64,000 nt of DNA from Clostridiales bacterium (GTDB lineage Bacteria; Bacillota; Clostridia; Lachnospirales; Lachnospiraceae). The stretch is from assembly GCA_020859985.1 (NCBI GenBank), contig JAJBVD010000077.1, forward strand, positions 118,789-182,788, read 5' to 3'. Made by a program: the position numbers and the translations under genes. Below are positions 29,094 to 37,463 of the stretch, piece after piece. The notes under the pieces are model-generated. The model did not search any database. It worked only from the letters and a program-made list of their open reading frames with translations, and had not been told where the DNA came from. Every line of letters begins with the position of its first letter. The stretch's first letter is position 1.

Positions 29094-30224
29094 CTAGTTA
29101 TTAATACATTCATTTTTATTTATTATTCCATTATATTCTTTCGTTTTCTCTTCAACAAATTTTTTTATATTTTGTTTAAACACCGGTACATCAAATTCTT
29201 CGGCATGTTTTCTAAGAAATTCTTTATCAAATTTCATGCTTTCACACCTACTAATTGCTGCAATAAGGCTTTCCACTGTCTGTTCTGGAAAAAAAATCCC
29301 CGTTTTTCCTTCAATTACAGTTTCCAGTGCTCCTCCTCTTCCATAGGCAATTACTGGACGTCCACTTGCCTGAGCCTCTAATGGTGTGATCCCGAAATCT
29401 TCTTCTCCAGGAAAAAGGAATGCTTTACATTCCGCATAGTATTTCTTTGTTTCCTCATCCGATACTCTTCCCAAAAATTCAATCGTTGGGCCAGCCATGC
29501 TTTTCAGCTTTTCTTCATCTGGTCCTGTCCCGATAATCACCAACCTTTTCTTTAATCTATTGCATGCTTCTATTGCAAGATCTATTCTTTTATATTCTTG
29601 AAGTCGAGATACACATAAATAATAATCCCCATCTATTTCAGAAGGATGAAACAGATCACACCGTACTGGCGGATAAATAACCGCACAATCTCGATGATAG
29701 TGTTTTTTGATTCGTTTTGCCACATGATTTGAAATAGCAACAAAATAGTCAACCCGGGCTGCTGAATCATAATCCCACATTCTTATAAATGTAAGAAAGT
29801 ATTTAAGGAATTTATTTACCAGCTTATTTTTTCCTGCCATCTGATTTGCTGTTTCATATGAAAATTCCCATGCATATCTCATAGGAGAAAGACAATAACA
29901 AATATGTACACAATCAGGTTTTGTTATTACTCCTTTAGCGACACATGAACTTGTGCTTAATACAACATCATATGCATTTAGATCAAAGCTTTCTATTGCT
30001 GTGGGCATAAATGGGAATAATCTTCTATGATTGCTGATTTCTTTTCCATTCTTTTGCAGATAAGAAGTTATGACATTTGCACTTTTTATTGGTTCTTCGA
30101 TTTTGCTTTTATTACATAATATAGTATAGACTGGAGCTTCTGGGTATAATTCTATTAAATTTGAAAGGACTCTTTCTCCTCCTCCCATAAATGCGATCCA
30201 ATCATATATTAATGCTATATTCAT
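29094..30224 (-). CDS. Glycosyltransferase family 4 (WbaZ-like mannosyltransferase type)
   Basis: 376 residues with two Rossmann-like halves. The N-terminus has LIYDWIAFMGGGERVLSNLI and HICYCLSPMRYAWEFSY. The C-terminal GT1/GT4 donor domain has YYLCVSRLQEYKRIDLAIEA and the E-x7-E element in EEDFGITPLEAQASGRPVIA. The GGGER loop and YCLSPMRYAW segment are typical of WbaZ-like transferases that add a hexose, often mannose. The ATG at 30224 follows GGGAGG. It sits just after the initiating transferase, suggesting it adds the second sugar. Donor specificity is not determined. Confidence 0.88.
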   Translation of the reverse strand: MNIALIYDWIAFMGGGERVLSNLIELYPEAPVYTILCNKSKIEEPIKSANVITSYLQKNGKEISNHRRLFPFMPTAIESFDLNAYDVVLSTSSCVAKGVITKPDCVHICYCLSPMRYAWEFSYETANQMAGKNKLVNKFLKYFLTFIRMWDYDSAARVDYFVAISNHVAKRIKKHYHRDCAVIYPPVRCDLFHPSEIDGDYYLCVSRLQEYKRIDLAIEACNRLKKRLVIIGTGPDEEKLKSMAGPTIEFLGRVSDEETKKYYAECKAFLFPGEEDFGITPLEAQASGRPVIAYGRGGALETVIEGKTGIFFPEQTVESLIAAISRCESMKFDKEFLRKHAEEFDVPVFKQNIKKFVEEKTKEYNGIINKNECINN

Positions 30225-30260
30225 GTTTTTCCTCCCTACAATACTCAATTAACCTTTGTA

Positions 30261-31103
30261 TTAATATGCCCCTTTTCCAAGAATTACTGCCTTTACTGTC
30301 ATCAACAAAATCTTAATATCCACCCACAAACTTGCTTCCCTGATATACCTCAGATCCATCTCTATCCACTCATCAAACTCAATATCATTCCGCCCACTAC
30401 ACTGCCAGTAACATGTCAGTCCCGGCTTTACCAGCAGCCTCTGTTTTTGATATTCATTACATTCTTCCGTTTCATATGTAGGTAGAGGACGCGGACCTAC
30501 GATACTCATTTCTCCCTTAATGATATTGATGAGCTGCGGCAGTTCATCGATGCTTGTCTTTCGAATGAATTTCCCTATCTTTGTGATTCTCGGATCGTCT
30601 TTCATCTTGAAAGCTGGCCCGTCCAATTCGTTTTCTTTGAGCAGCTCTTTATGTAGGTCGGGCGCGTTTTTGCACATACTTCGGAATTTGTACATACGGA
30701 ACACTTTTCCGTTCAGGCCGTTTCGCTCCTGTACGAAGAAGATTGGCCGCCCATCTTCTTTTACAATAAGGATTGAGATGATTGCAAATATGATGGACAA
30801 AGGTACCATGGCCACACAGCAGAGCACAATGTCGAAAAACCGTTTCCAGAACCGATACCATATGCTTTTTCCTGCGGCGATTTCCGCGTATGACAACTCT
30901 GGCATCAACTCTTTTTCCTTTTTTAGATTCTCCGGTTTTTCCTGTCGTTTGTTCCCGGCGTTTGCTGTTTGATCATCCATCCACTTTGCCGTATTTCCTG
31001 ATTTTTGAAAAGTCGCCTGCTCTTCATTTGTAGGCTTTTCCATCCCAATCCCGGTCTCTTCTGCAAGATTTCCAATCACAGCTGCTGTTTCTGTATCGCT
31101 CAT
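30261..31103 (-). CDS. Undecaprenyl-phosphate sugar phosphotransferase (WbaP/PglC catalytic type)
   Basis: 280 residues. About the first 75 are polar and probably disordered. Then comes a membrane-embedded helix (RFFDIVLCCVAMVPLSIIFA) and the bacterial sugar transferase domain with VQERNGLNGKVFRMYKFRSM, FIRKTSIDELPQLINIIKGE and SIVGPRPLP. The protein transfers a sugar-1-phosphate to undecaprenyl phosphate and starts repeat-unit assembly at the inner membrane face. It lacks the extra transmembrane bundle of full WbaP. It lies 27 bp after uxs in the operon. The ribosome site is weak (AAGGATGAGAAG). Confidence 0.93.
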   Translation of the reverse strand: MSDTETAAVIGNLAEETGIGMEKPTNEEQATFQKSGNTAKWMDDQTANAGNKRQEKPENLKKEKELMPELSYAEIAAGKSIWYRFWKRFFDIVLCCVAMVPLSIIFAIISILIVKEDGRPIFFVQERNGLNGKVFRMYKFRSMCKNAPDLHKELLKENELDGPAFKMKDDPRITKIGKFIRKTSIDELPQLINIIKGEMSIVGPRPLPTYETEECNEYQKQRLLVKPGLTCYWQCSGRNDIEFDEWIEMDLRYIREASLWVDIKILLMTVKAVILGKGAY

Positions 31104-31130
31104 TTATTCTTCTCATCCTTTTCATGAAAC

Positions 31131-32075
31131 TCATACTACGTACTGCCGGAAATAGGCAATGCTCTTCTCCAGTCCTTCGTCCAGCGTAATTTTAGGTTCC
31201 CAGCCGCCCAGTTCCCGCTTTGCGACCTCAATGCTTGCCCTTCGCCTCGTAGGATCGTCGCTGGGCAATGGACAGTACGTCAGGTGGCTTTTGCTGCCTG
31301 TCATAGCGAGTACTTTTTCTGCCAGCTCCAACATTGTGAATTCGCCAGGATTGCCAAGATTCACAGGGCCGTAGAAATCGTCACGGCTGTCATTCATCAT
31401 ACGGATGATTCCTTCGACAAGGTCGTCTACGTACTGGAAGCTGCGGGTCTGGGAACCATCACCATAGATGGTGATGTCGTCTCCGCGAAGGGCCTGCATG
31501 ATAAAGTTGCTGATCACGCGGCCATCGTTCGGGTCCATGTAACGCCCATAGGTGTTAAAAATGCGGATGACCTTGATCTTCGTCCCGAACTCCCGATTAT
31601 AATCAAAACAGAGAGATTCGGAAACACGCTTTCCTTCGTCATAGCAGCTGCGAATACCATCCGGATTGACGCTGCCGCGATAATTTTCGACCTGCGGATG
31701 TACCTCCGGGTCGCCGTAGACTTCGCTCGTGGAGAACTGCATCATAGTCGCGTCGTAGCGTTTTGCCAGTTCCAGCATGTTGATGACACCGAGCACACAG
31801 GTCTTTGTCGTATTAGTCGGGCTGGCCTGGTATGCAGGCGGACTTGCCGGGCAAGCCGCGTTGTAGATCTGGTCCACCTGGATATCGATTTTTTCCTGCA
31901 CATCCGCGCGGATGAATGCAAAATTTTCATGTTTTCTGCATTCTGCAAGATTTCTCATTCGTCCGGTAGACAGATTGTCCAGTGCAATAACATAGTTGTT
32001 CGGATTCTCTACCAGACGCTCGCAGAGATTGGTGCCGACAAAACCGGCGCCTCCGGTCACAAGTATTCGTTTCAT
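31131..32075 (-). CDS. uxs: UDP-glucuronate decarboxylase (UDP-xylose synthase)
   Basis: 314 residues of the extended SDR family. N-terminal TGGAGFVGTNLCERL binds NAD. The catalytic set is STSEVYGDPEVHPQ followed by YDEGKR (YxxxK). AACPASPPAYQASPTNTTKT and RVISNFIMQALRGDDITIYG are typical of UXS-type enzymes. It converts UDP-glucuronate to UDP-xylose. The substrate is supplied by the dehydrogenase encoded directly upstream (11 bp gap), so the pair makes UDP-GlcA and UDP-Xyl for the polysaccharide. SD GGGGAGAG precedes the ATG. Confidence 0.93.
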   Translation of the reverse strand: MKRILVTGGAGFVGTNLCERLVENPNNYVIALDNLSTGRMRNLAECRKHENFAFIRADVQEKIDIQVDQIYNAACPASPPAYQASPTNTTKTCVLGVINMLELAKRYDATMMQFSTSEVYGDPEVHPQVENYRGSVNPDGIRSCYDEGKRVSESLCFDYNREFGTKIKVIRIFNTYGRYMDPNDGRVISNFIMQALRGDDITIYGDGSQTRSFQYVDDLVEGIIRMMNDSRDDFYGPVNLGNPGEFTMLELAEKVLAMTGSKSHLTYCPLPSDDPTRRRASIEVAKRELGGWEPKITLDEGLEKSIAYFRQYVV

Positions 32076-32086
32076 AACTCTCCCCT

Positions 32087-33340
32087 TTAGTTCTCGTGGA
32101 ATATATCTCGTGTGTAGACTTTTTCTTTCACATCATCCAAACAGGAATCATAGCGGTTTGCGATGATGACACTGCATTCTGCTTTGAATTTTTCCAGATT
32201 GTTTTCTACCGTGCTTCCGTAGAACAGTTCTCCATCCGGAAGTGTCGGCTCATAAATGATGACGTTACAGCCCTTTGATTTGACGCGCTTCATGACGCTC
32301 TGGATGGAACTGCGGCGGAAATTGTCGCTGTTGTTTTTCATGACCAGGCGAAATATTCCGATGGTCGCCGGGGTCTTCGTGCTGTTTTCAAGGCTAATGT
32401 CCTCGTCTATCCCGTTGTAGCCTGCTTTTCGTAGTACTTCCGCTGCGATAAAGTCCTTCCTTTCATAATTGCTCTCTATCGCCGCATCCACAATCCTACC
32501 AGGTACGTGCGCTTCTATGAAGTTCGCACGAAGCTGCTTCGTGTCTTTTGGCAGACAATAACCTCCATAGCCAAAACTAGGATTGTTGTAATGGGTGCCG
32601 ATACGCGGATCAAGACATACGCCATTGATGATATCGCACGCATTCAGTCCTTTCTGAATCGCATAGCTGTCGATCTCGTTGAAATAAGCTACACGTACCG
32701 CAAGATAGGTATTAGCGAACAACTTTACCGCCTCTGCTTCGGTAAATCCCATAATGAGCGTGTCGATGTCTTCCTTGATGGCTGCTTCCTGCAAAAGCCC
32801 TGCAAAGGTATTTGCGGCCTTTACCAGACGTTCATCATTCAGATCCGTGCCGACAATAATACGGCTCGGATAAAGGTTGTCATATAACGCTTTGGATTCC
32901 CGCAGAAACTCCGGGCTGAAGATGATGTTTTTGCTGCCAGTCTTTTCACGAATTGATGTGGTATAGCCGACCGGGATGGTCGACTTGATCACCATGATCG
33001 CATTGGGATTGCAGGACATGACCAGATCGATCACGGTTTCCACTGAAGATGTATCGAAGAAATTCTTATTAGTGTCGTAATTGGTCGGCGCTGCGATGAT
33101 GACAAAATCCGCATCCGAGTAAGCAGTTTCCGCATCGAGTGTTGCAGTCAGGTCAAGTTCCTTTTCTGCGAGATATTTTTCTATGTACTCATCCCGGATC
33201 GGAGATTTACGCTGGTTGATCAGATCAACCTTTTCCGGAATGATATCTACTGCTGTTACTTTGTTGTGTTGCGCCAGGAGTGTTGCCATAGATAATCCTA
33301 CATACCCGGTCCCTGCGACGGCAATCTTCATGTTACCCAT
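32087..33340 (-). CDS. ugd: UDP-glucose 6-dehydrogenase
   Basis: 417 residues. N-terminal NAD domain with [20 protein letters not shown]; central segment with [20 protein letters not shown] and [14 protein letters not shown]; active-site region with [15 protein letters not shown] carrying the catalytic Cys. It oxidises UDP-glucose to UDP-glucuronate in two steps. It is the first gene of the polysaccharide operon and follows a leader of about 460 nt. The start could be 33340 (MGNMKIAV) or the internal ATG nine bases later. Confidence 0.95.
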   Translation of the reverse strand: MGNMKIAVAGTGYVGLSMATLLAQHNKVTAVDIIPEKVDLINQRKSPIRDEYIEKYLAEKELDLTATLDAETAYSDADFVIIAAPTNYDTNKNFFDTSSVETVIDLVMSCNPNAIMVIKSTIPVGYTTSIREKTGSKNIIFSPEFLRESKALYDNLYPSRIIVGTDLNDERLVKAANTFAGLLQEAAIKEDIDTLIMGFTEAEAVKLFANTYLAVRVAYFNEIDSYAIQKGLNACDIINGVCLDPRIGTHYNNPSFGYGGYCLPKDTKQLRANFIEAHVPGRIVDAAIESNYERKDFIAAEVLRKAGYNGIDEDISLENSTKTPATIGIFRLVMKNNSDNFRRSSIQSVMKRVKSKGCNVIIYEPTLPDGELFYGSTVENNLEKFKAECSVIIANRYDSCLDDVKEKVYTRDIFHEN

Positions 33341-33383
33341 TTCTTCTTGTTCCTTCCCTTGTTATATAAAATGAACGCACAAA

Positions 33384-33409
33384 AATAAGAGCTGTTCTCA
33401 GCTCTTATT
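33384..33409 (-). terminator. Terminator-like hairpin just upstream of ugd
   Basis: Minus strand AATAAGAGCTG and CAGCTCTTATT form a perfect 11-bp stem with a 4-nt loop, followed by TTTTTGTG. It lies 44 bp upstream of the ugd start. Confidence 0.85.
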
Positions 33410-33739
33410 CTCTCGTCCTTTATTCTCATGCACGCCTTTGTCTCTTTGTAAAGCACATCTGAAGGCTTCGAGTATAGCTTCGCCATCCCGCCCCTGCTTG
33501 TCCCGGTTCGCAAAGCAATGCAGCTGCTCTGTGATTTGGTAGTGGCGCCACGTCCTGCCTGTTAACAGGAGAAATGACCTGATCCACTTTTTAAGCGCGG
33601 AATAGTGCTTCACTATGACGACCGGTACTGACAGTGGCGACGAAGCGACCTCCTGCCGGTATCCGGTGTCTTGTACTACTGTACGGAGTCAAAAGCGAGC
33701 GATATGTAATCAAACTGCCTTTCTATGCTCTCCATACAA

Positions 33740-33775
33740 AAGAAAAGCCAACCGGGAGCTTGTAATCCCAGCCGG
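33740..33775 (-). terminator. Terminator-like hairpin after the PIN gene and after the operon promoter
   Basis: Minus strand CCGGCTGGGA and TCCCGGTTGG pair over 10 bp (three wobbles), followed by CTTTTCTTTTG. It can end the XRE-ImmA-PIN transcript and would also meet transcripts from the promoter at 33806-33834 about 25 nt after their start. Confidence 0.65.
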
Positions 33776-33805
33776 ATATTCTTTTTTAATTCTCAACTGG
33801 TACGA

Positions 33806-33834
33806 ATTCTACATCAATATGCTTTTTCTGTCAA
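33806..33834 (-). promoter_or_regulatory. Promoter of the polysaccharide operon
   Basis: Minus strand TTGACA (33829-33834), 17-bp spacer, TAGAAT (33806-33811); predicted start near 33799. Confidence 0.75.
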
Positions 33835-33905
33835 GATAAACCGAAATTTTTCCTTGTTTTTCCTGGTATAGCTGGTGATAGATCGCATAAATTCCGGCAA
33901 AACAA

Positions 33906-34562
33906 TCACAGTAATTTCCTTAATTCAGACATTTTACACTTTATACGTATTCCATATCTGGTCACAAGGCCCTGCATCCATCTCACATCTTCTTCGCGAT
34001 ATGGTTCTGTAAAGAACCGCCTAATGAATTTTGACACTTGAGATCTAAAGATCCAATTAAGTTTCGACTCTTCATTTATTGAATTAAAATCCTTTACTGT
34101 TTGATATTGATCTGCCTTACCGATTAGATATCTCAGAATCAGGACATCCGCAAAGGTAAATGGCATGATATCGTCCTCAAACTGCAGCAATGACATATAT
34201 GGGCCACCCTGTTTTACATCATCGGTTACCAACGCATTAGCACCTAGCGTTTGTGCCAGAGAAATAGCATATACCTCCCCCATATCTCCGGCTCCATATA
34301 ATTTTCTATTATCCTTAAAATTCCTCTCAAATATTAAATAAACTGATTGTTCTTTTAGTTTTTGATCAGTATAGACTGCTATTTTCCCTGCAGCTATATC
34401 ATCATCCACCTTATCCAACACAGTCTTTCCATGGTTTTCCAACTCTACATTACGAATCTGTTCATATATAAAAACACCATCTTCAAATAATTCAAAGAGG
34501 ATATATTGAAGATTTGCCCTATAGAAATGAATGATAACGTTTGTATCCAATGAGGCTCTCAA
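33906..34562 (-). CDS. PIN-domain protein, putative RNase effector
   Basis: 218 residues. The N-terminus MRASLDTNVIIHFYRA has the first PIN acidic residue (D6); GAGDMGEVYAISLAQTLGA and NALVTDDVKQG supply further conserved acidic residues. The C-terminal ~80 residues are helical and basic. PIN domains are Mg-dependent ribonucleases, often toxins. The start overlaps the end of the ImmA gene (ATGA), so it is translationally coupled. The XRE-ImmA-PIN order matches a toxin/antitoxin-like arrangement in which a DUF4411-type PIN protein accompanies an ImmA peptidase. The toxin role is inferred. Confidence 0.78.
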   Translation of the reverse strand: MRASLDTNVIIHFYRANLQYILFELFEDGVFIYEQIRNVELENHGKTVLDKVDDDIAAGKIAVYTDQKLKEQSVYLIFERNFKDNRKLYGAGDMGEVYAISLAQTLGANALVTDDVKQGGPYMSLLQFEDDIMPFTFADVLILRYLIGKADQYQTVKDFNSINEESKLNWIFRSQVSKFIRRFFTEPYREEDVRWMQGLVTRYGIRIKCKMSELRKLL

Positions 34563-35380
34563 TCATTTAACCCTCCTATCAAATCGTCCAAAATATCGTC
34601 ATCATTCGTTTTGTGTTCTACTATCCTGTCACTGACATCTTCTATGCTAAGGTTATAACACTCCAAGACAGCTTCCAGGGTTTCTTTGGGAACTGCATTA
34701 TGGTTATAATTATATATCACATAGTCCATGTACTCATGCGGAATTGCTATTTCATTGCTGGAAATATTCAGCTTTGCATTTCCACCCACACTTCGCAGCA
34801 AATTTCCAACCCGCTTTTCAACTTTTTCATTATCAAGACGAATTTTCTGCCCGGCATTTATTTTTTTTAAATCTTCCAGCCGATTCAGCGCCATATCAAA
34901 GCTCACATTAAATTCGGACATTATCCTTGCTATATCTGTTGCTGATAAATCCTCCTGCTTTGAATTCATAAATTCCAAATCAAAAAAACGGTCAACTTCA
35001 TCTTCCGGCATCAACAGGCATGCCGCGAAATAATTTGCTTCCTTTTCTTTTTCGCCAATGTCTGCTCCTTCCATCGTAGCATCATCATCAATAAAAGAAT
35101 TATCGACACCCATATGAAGAATAATATGGCCTATTTCATGTGCCAGAGTAAAGAGCTCTCTCGACATCCTGCTGGATGTATTTGTAAAAATAACAATATC
35201 CTCGTCTATCTTCACCGTAAAACCCAGATCAGAGTGAACACCAATCGGATAGCGGAACAGCTTATAACCTGCCCTCTCACACTCTTTAAAGAGATCAATA
35301 ATGCCGTATCGGCTCACTTTACATTTTTCCCGAAAAGCAGCCGAACTTCTGCGTATCTCTTTCTTCCTGTAGTCACGCAT
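34559..35380 (-). CDS. ImmA/IrrE-family zinc metallopeptidase
   Basis: 273 residues. The zinc motif is H81-E82-x-x-H85 in LFTLAHEIGHIILHMGVD, followed by EKEKEANYFAACLLMPEDEV, whose Glu completes the site. This is the COG2856 domain found in ImmA of ICEBs1, where it cleaves the partner repressor. The C-terminal ~100 residues (IRLDNEKVEKRVGNLLRSVG onward) are charged, with a terminal acidic patch. AGGGGG precedes the ATG. It lies 11 bp after the XRE gene and overlaps the PIN gene, so it may cleave XRE and release the module from repression. Confidence 0.9.
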   Translation of the reverse strand: MRDYRKKEIRRSSAAFREKCKVSRYGIIDLFKECERAGYKLFRYPIGVHSDLGFTVKIDEDIVIFTNTSSRMSRELFTLAHEIGHIILHMGVDNSFIDDDATMEGADIGEKEKEANYFAACLLMPEDEVDRFFDLEFMNSKQEDLSATDIARIMSEFNVSFDMALNRLEDLKKINAGQKIRLDNEKVEKRVGNLLRSVGGNAKLNISSNEIAIPHEYMDYVIYNYNHNAVPKETLEAVLECYNLSIEDVSDRIVEHKTNDDDILDDLIGGLND

Positions 35381-35391
35381 ATAACAGCCCC

Positions 35392-35721
35392 CTATATCAT
35401 ATCTTTGCGCTGAAGCTTATCATACATATGTTTATTTGCATAAAACAAATCTAACATATCAAATATTTTCTCAGAAGATGCACTTTCCCCGGCTCTGTAT
35501 GCGATAACAGGCGTTTCATCAAGCACTCTTGTGATATCTCCAACTGTCACGTCTAAAATCTCGGCTATTTTAGAAAGGATATCCAATGTAATGCTATTCG
35601 CGCCATTCTCAATACGAGCATATTTCTGCCGGCTCACACCAATTCGTTCCGCAATTTGCTCCTGTGTAAAACCTTTCGCAGTTCTCAATGCTTTAATACG
35701 GCTTCCTAACAATTCATTCAT
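35392..35721 (-). CDS. XRE-family transcriptional regulator
   Basis: 109 residues from MNELLGSRIKALRTAKGFTQ. The helix-turn-helix covers about 7-62 (TQEQIAERIGVSRQKYARIE). The tail (about 63-109) is probably a dimerisation or partner-binding region. The start at 35721 is 7 nt after GGAGG. It is the first gene of the XRE-ImmA-PIN operon. A palindrome overlaps the -35 element of its own promoter, so autorepression is likely. The tail may be the ImmA cleavage target; that is inference. Confidence 0.9.
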   Translation of the reverse strand: MNELLGSRIKALRTAKGFTQEQIAERIGVSRQKYARIENGANSITLDILSKIAEILDVTVGDITRVLDETPVIAYRAGESASSEKIFDMLDLFYANKHMYDKLQRKDMI

Positions 35722-35747
35722 GTCCATCCCTCCGCTTCTTTGCAACA

Positions 35748-35776
35748 ATCCTATCACATTTCATGCTTTATTTCAA
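35748..35776 (-). promoter_or_regulatory. Promoter of the XRE-ImmA-PIN operon
   Basis: Minus strand TTGAAA (35771-35776), 17-bp spacer, TAGGAT (35748-35753). Confidence 0.7.
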
Positions 35777-35808
35777 TATCGATGTTATATTTTTATAACA
35801 TTGATATT
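35775..35808. promoter_or_regulatory. Palindromic operator candidate for the XRE regulator
   Basis: Arms AATATCGATGTTATA (35775-35789) and TATAACATTGATATT (35794-35808) are complementary over 15 bp with one mismatch and a 4-nt centre. It touches the -35 element and ends 2 bp before the MATE stop codon region. Confidence 0.75.
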
Positions 35809-35809
35809 C

Positions 35810-37216
35810 TCACACGTTTTCCCTCGTGATATTCTTCAGCCACTTCCTGCTTTTGTAATGATGGAGCACCCAGGGCCATTTGACAAATTCATCGGTGCAG
35901 AGCAGGAAATAGACCCACATCGGCGGGAGCTTCAGCGCAAATGCCGCAAGGAAGCCCAGCGGCACGGCGTAGACCCACATGTCGATGGTGTCACAGATCA
36001 GGCCAAAGCGGGTGTCTCCGCCCGCGCGGAAAATGCCCGCGATTAAGGTGGTGTTTACCGCTGTCCCGGTGATATAGTAGGTGTTGATCAGCAGCATAAT
36101 CTTAAGATAGCCCCTTGCCGTATCCGAAAGGGAGACTGCTGAAAGGACAAACGGCATGGATATCGCTACCAGAAGTCCGCCGAATATGCTGGACGCCACG
36201 GTAAGTTTCATAGAGCGGGATGCGTCCCGTTCGGCTTCGTCCAGCTGATTGGCGCCAATCTTTTTCCCAACGTAAATGCCCGAGGCATTTGCAATGCTGT
36301 AGCAGAGCACCGTACCAAAGTTGCGCACCACCACCACAATGGCATTCGCGGCTACCACATCTGTCCCCATGTGTCCCATGATTACGGAATACATGGAAAA
36401 CGCCACGCTCCAACTGATGTCATTGGCCACTGCCGGGACAGAAAGATGCAGGAAATCCTGCATCAGTACGCCGCTCTTCCAGAACATGGCGTCCGGGCGC
36501 AGGCGAACCGTCCCTGTTCTTTGCCCTTCGTTTCCTGCCATACGGGATCTGCGCTCCGAAACAATGGACACGCCAAAGCAGGCGATCAGCTGGATCCCGC
36601 GTGAGATGGATGTCGCAAGTGCGACGCCCTGCGCCCCAAGGCGCGGCGCGCCGAACAGGCCATATACAAATACCGCGTTCAGGCAGACGTTGATCAGCAG
36701 CGCACTGACATTCAGCGCCGTGCTGATCTTGACTCGTTCTACGCTTCGCAAAATAGCCAGATAGATTTCTGAAAATCCCCAGCACAAAAAGCTGACGCTG
36801 ACGATGCGCAGATAGGATGCGCCTATCTGAATCAGTTCCTGATCAGAAGTAAACAGGGTCATCATCAGCCGCGGGACCATTGCAGACGGAATCGCGAACA
36901 GCAAGGAGATGCCGAGTGAAAAGCGCATGGCGATTCCCTCTACTTTCTCGATTGCCTCCGTATTTCCTTTGCCCCAGTATTGTGCGCAGAGTGTCAGCGC
37001 CCCGGTGCCGATGCCGTAAAAGACCATGTACAGAACGCTCGAATACTGCGTTGCCAGCGAGACGGCCGAGACCGCCGACTGCCCGACAGAATTCAGCATG
37101 ATCACATCCGTTGAGCTGATCGCCGCGCTGAACAGGTTCTGTATCACAATTGGCATCGCCAGACGCATGATCTGGCGGTAGGAGTTTCCGCCGCTGTTTT
37201 TCCATTTCCCCCTCAT
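35810..37216 (-). CDS. MATE family efflux transporter
   Basis: 468 residues with about 12 membrane segments. MRLAMPIVIQNLFSAAISST, DVIMLNSVGQSAVSAVSLAT and GTGALTLCAQYWGKGN in the first half, and LSVPAVANDISWSVAFSMYS in the second, show the MATE duplication. It exports drugs or metabolites using a cation gradient; substrate unknown. It is probably monocistronic; its ATG follows GAGG by about 8 nt. An upstream 247-bp AT-rich gap separates it from the divergent PBECR-like gene and holds the promoters of both. Confidence 0.93.
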   Translation of the reverse strand: MRGKWKNSGGNSYRQIMRLAMPIVIQNLFSAAISSTDVIMLNSVGQSAVSAVSLATQYSSVLYMVFYGIGTGALTLCAQYWGKGNTEAIEKVEGIAMRFSLGISLLFAIPSAMVPRLMMTLFTSDQELIQIGASYLRIVSVSFLCWGFSEIYLAILRSVERVKISTALNVSALLINVCLNAVFVYGLFGAPRLGAQGVALATSISRGIQLIACFGVSIVSERRSRMAGNEGQRTGTVRLRPDAMFWKSGVLMQDFLHLSVPAVANDISWSVAFSMYSVIMGHMGTDVVAANAIVVVVRNFGTVLCYSIANASGIYVGKKIGANQLDEAERDASRSMKLTVASSIFGGLLVAISMPFVLSAVSLSDTARGYLKIMLLINTYYITGTAVNTTLIAGIFRAGGDTRFGLICDTIDMWVYAVPLGFLAAFALKLPPMWVYFLLCTDEFVKWPWVLHHYKSRKWLKNITRENV

Positions 37217-37463
37217 AAATCAATCCTCACCATTTTCTCTTTTGTTATCCTGCAATCAACAGATGTTCTCTCTGTCTGAAATCATGGAATTTTAACATAC
37301 ACTTTATAACAGAATCAAGTCCTTTTTTATATTTCTGATTTTCATTCTCTATTTTCTAATTTAAACCTTTATGATGTGTATTTATTCTTTATGCTTGCCT
37401 TTTTAATGTTTAAGTGCTATTATATACAATATTTCAGTATTATACATGAAGGAACAAATTTTA

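Larger units (their letters stand above)
33341..33799 (-). promoter_or_regulatory. Long leader of the polysaccharide operon with two terminator-like hairpins
   Basis: From the promoter at 33806-33834 the predicted transcript crosses one terminator-like hairpin at once (33740-33775) and a second just before ugd (33384-33409), over about 460 nt. A 71-codon open frame (33398-33613) lies between them and ends right at the second hairpin, but it resembles nothing I know and may be gene debris. Long leaders with terminators suit processive antitermination (LoaP/RfaH-type), but no nusG-like gene is in the window. Confidence 0.5.

Noticed and set aside
29007..29381. Plus-strand 124-codon frame in the polysaccharide locus
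   Set aside because: Most of it is antisense to the conserved glycosyltransferase at 29094-30224; AT-rich sequence gives long chance frames.
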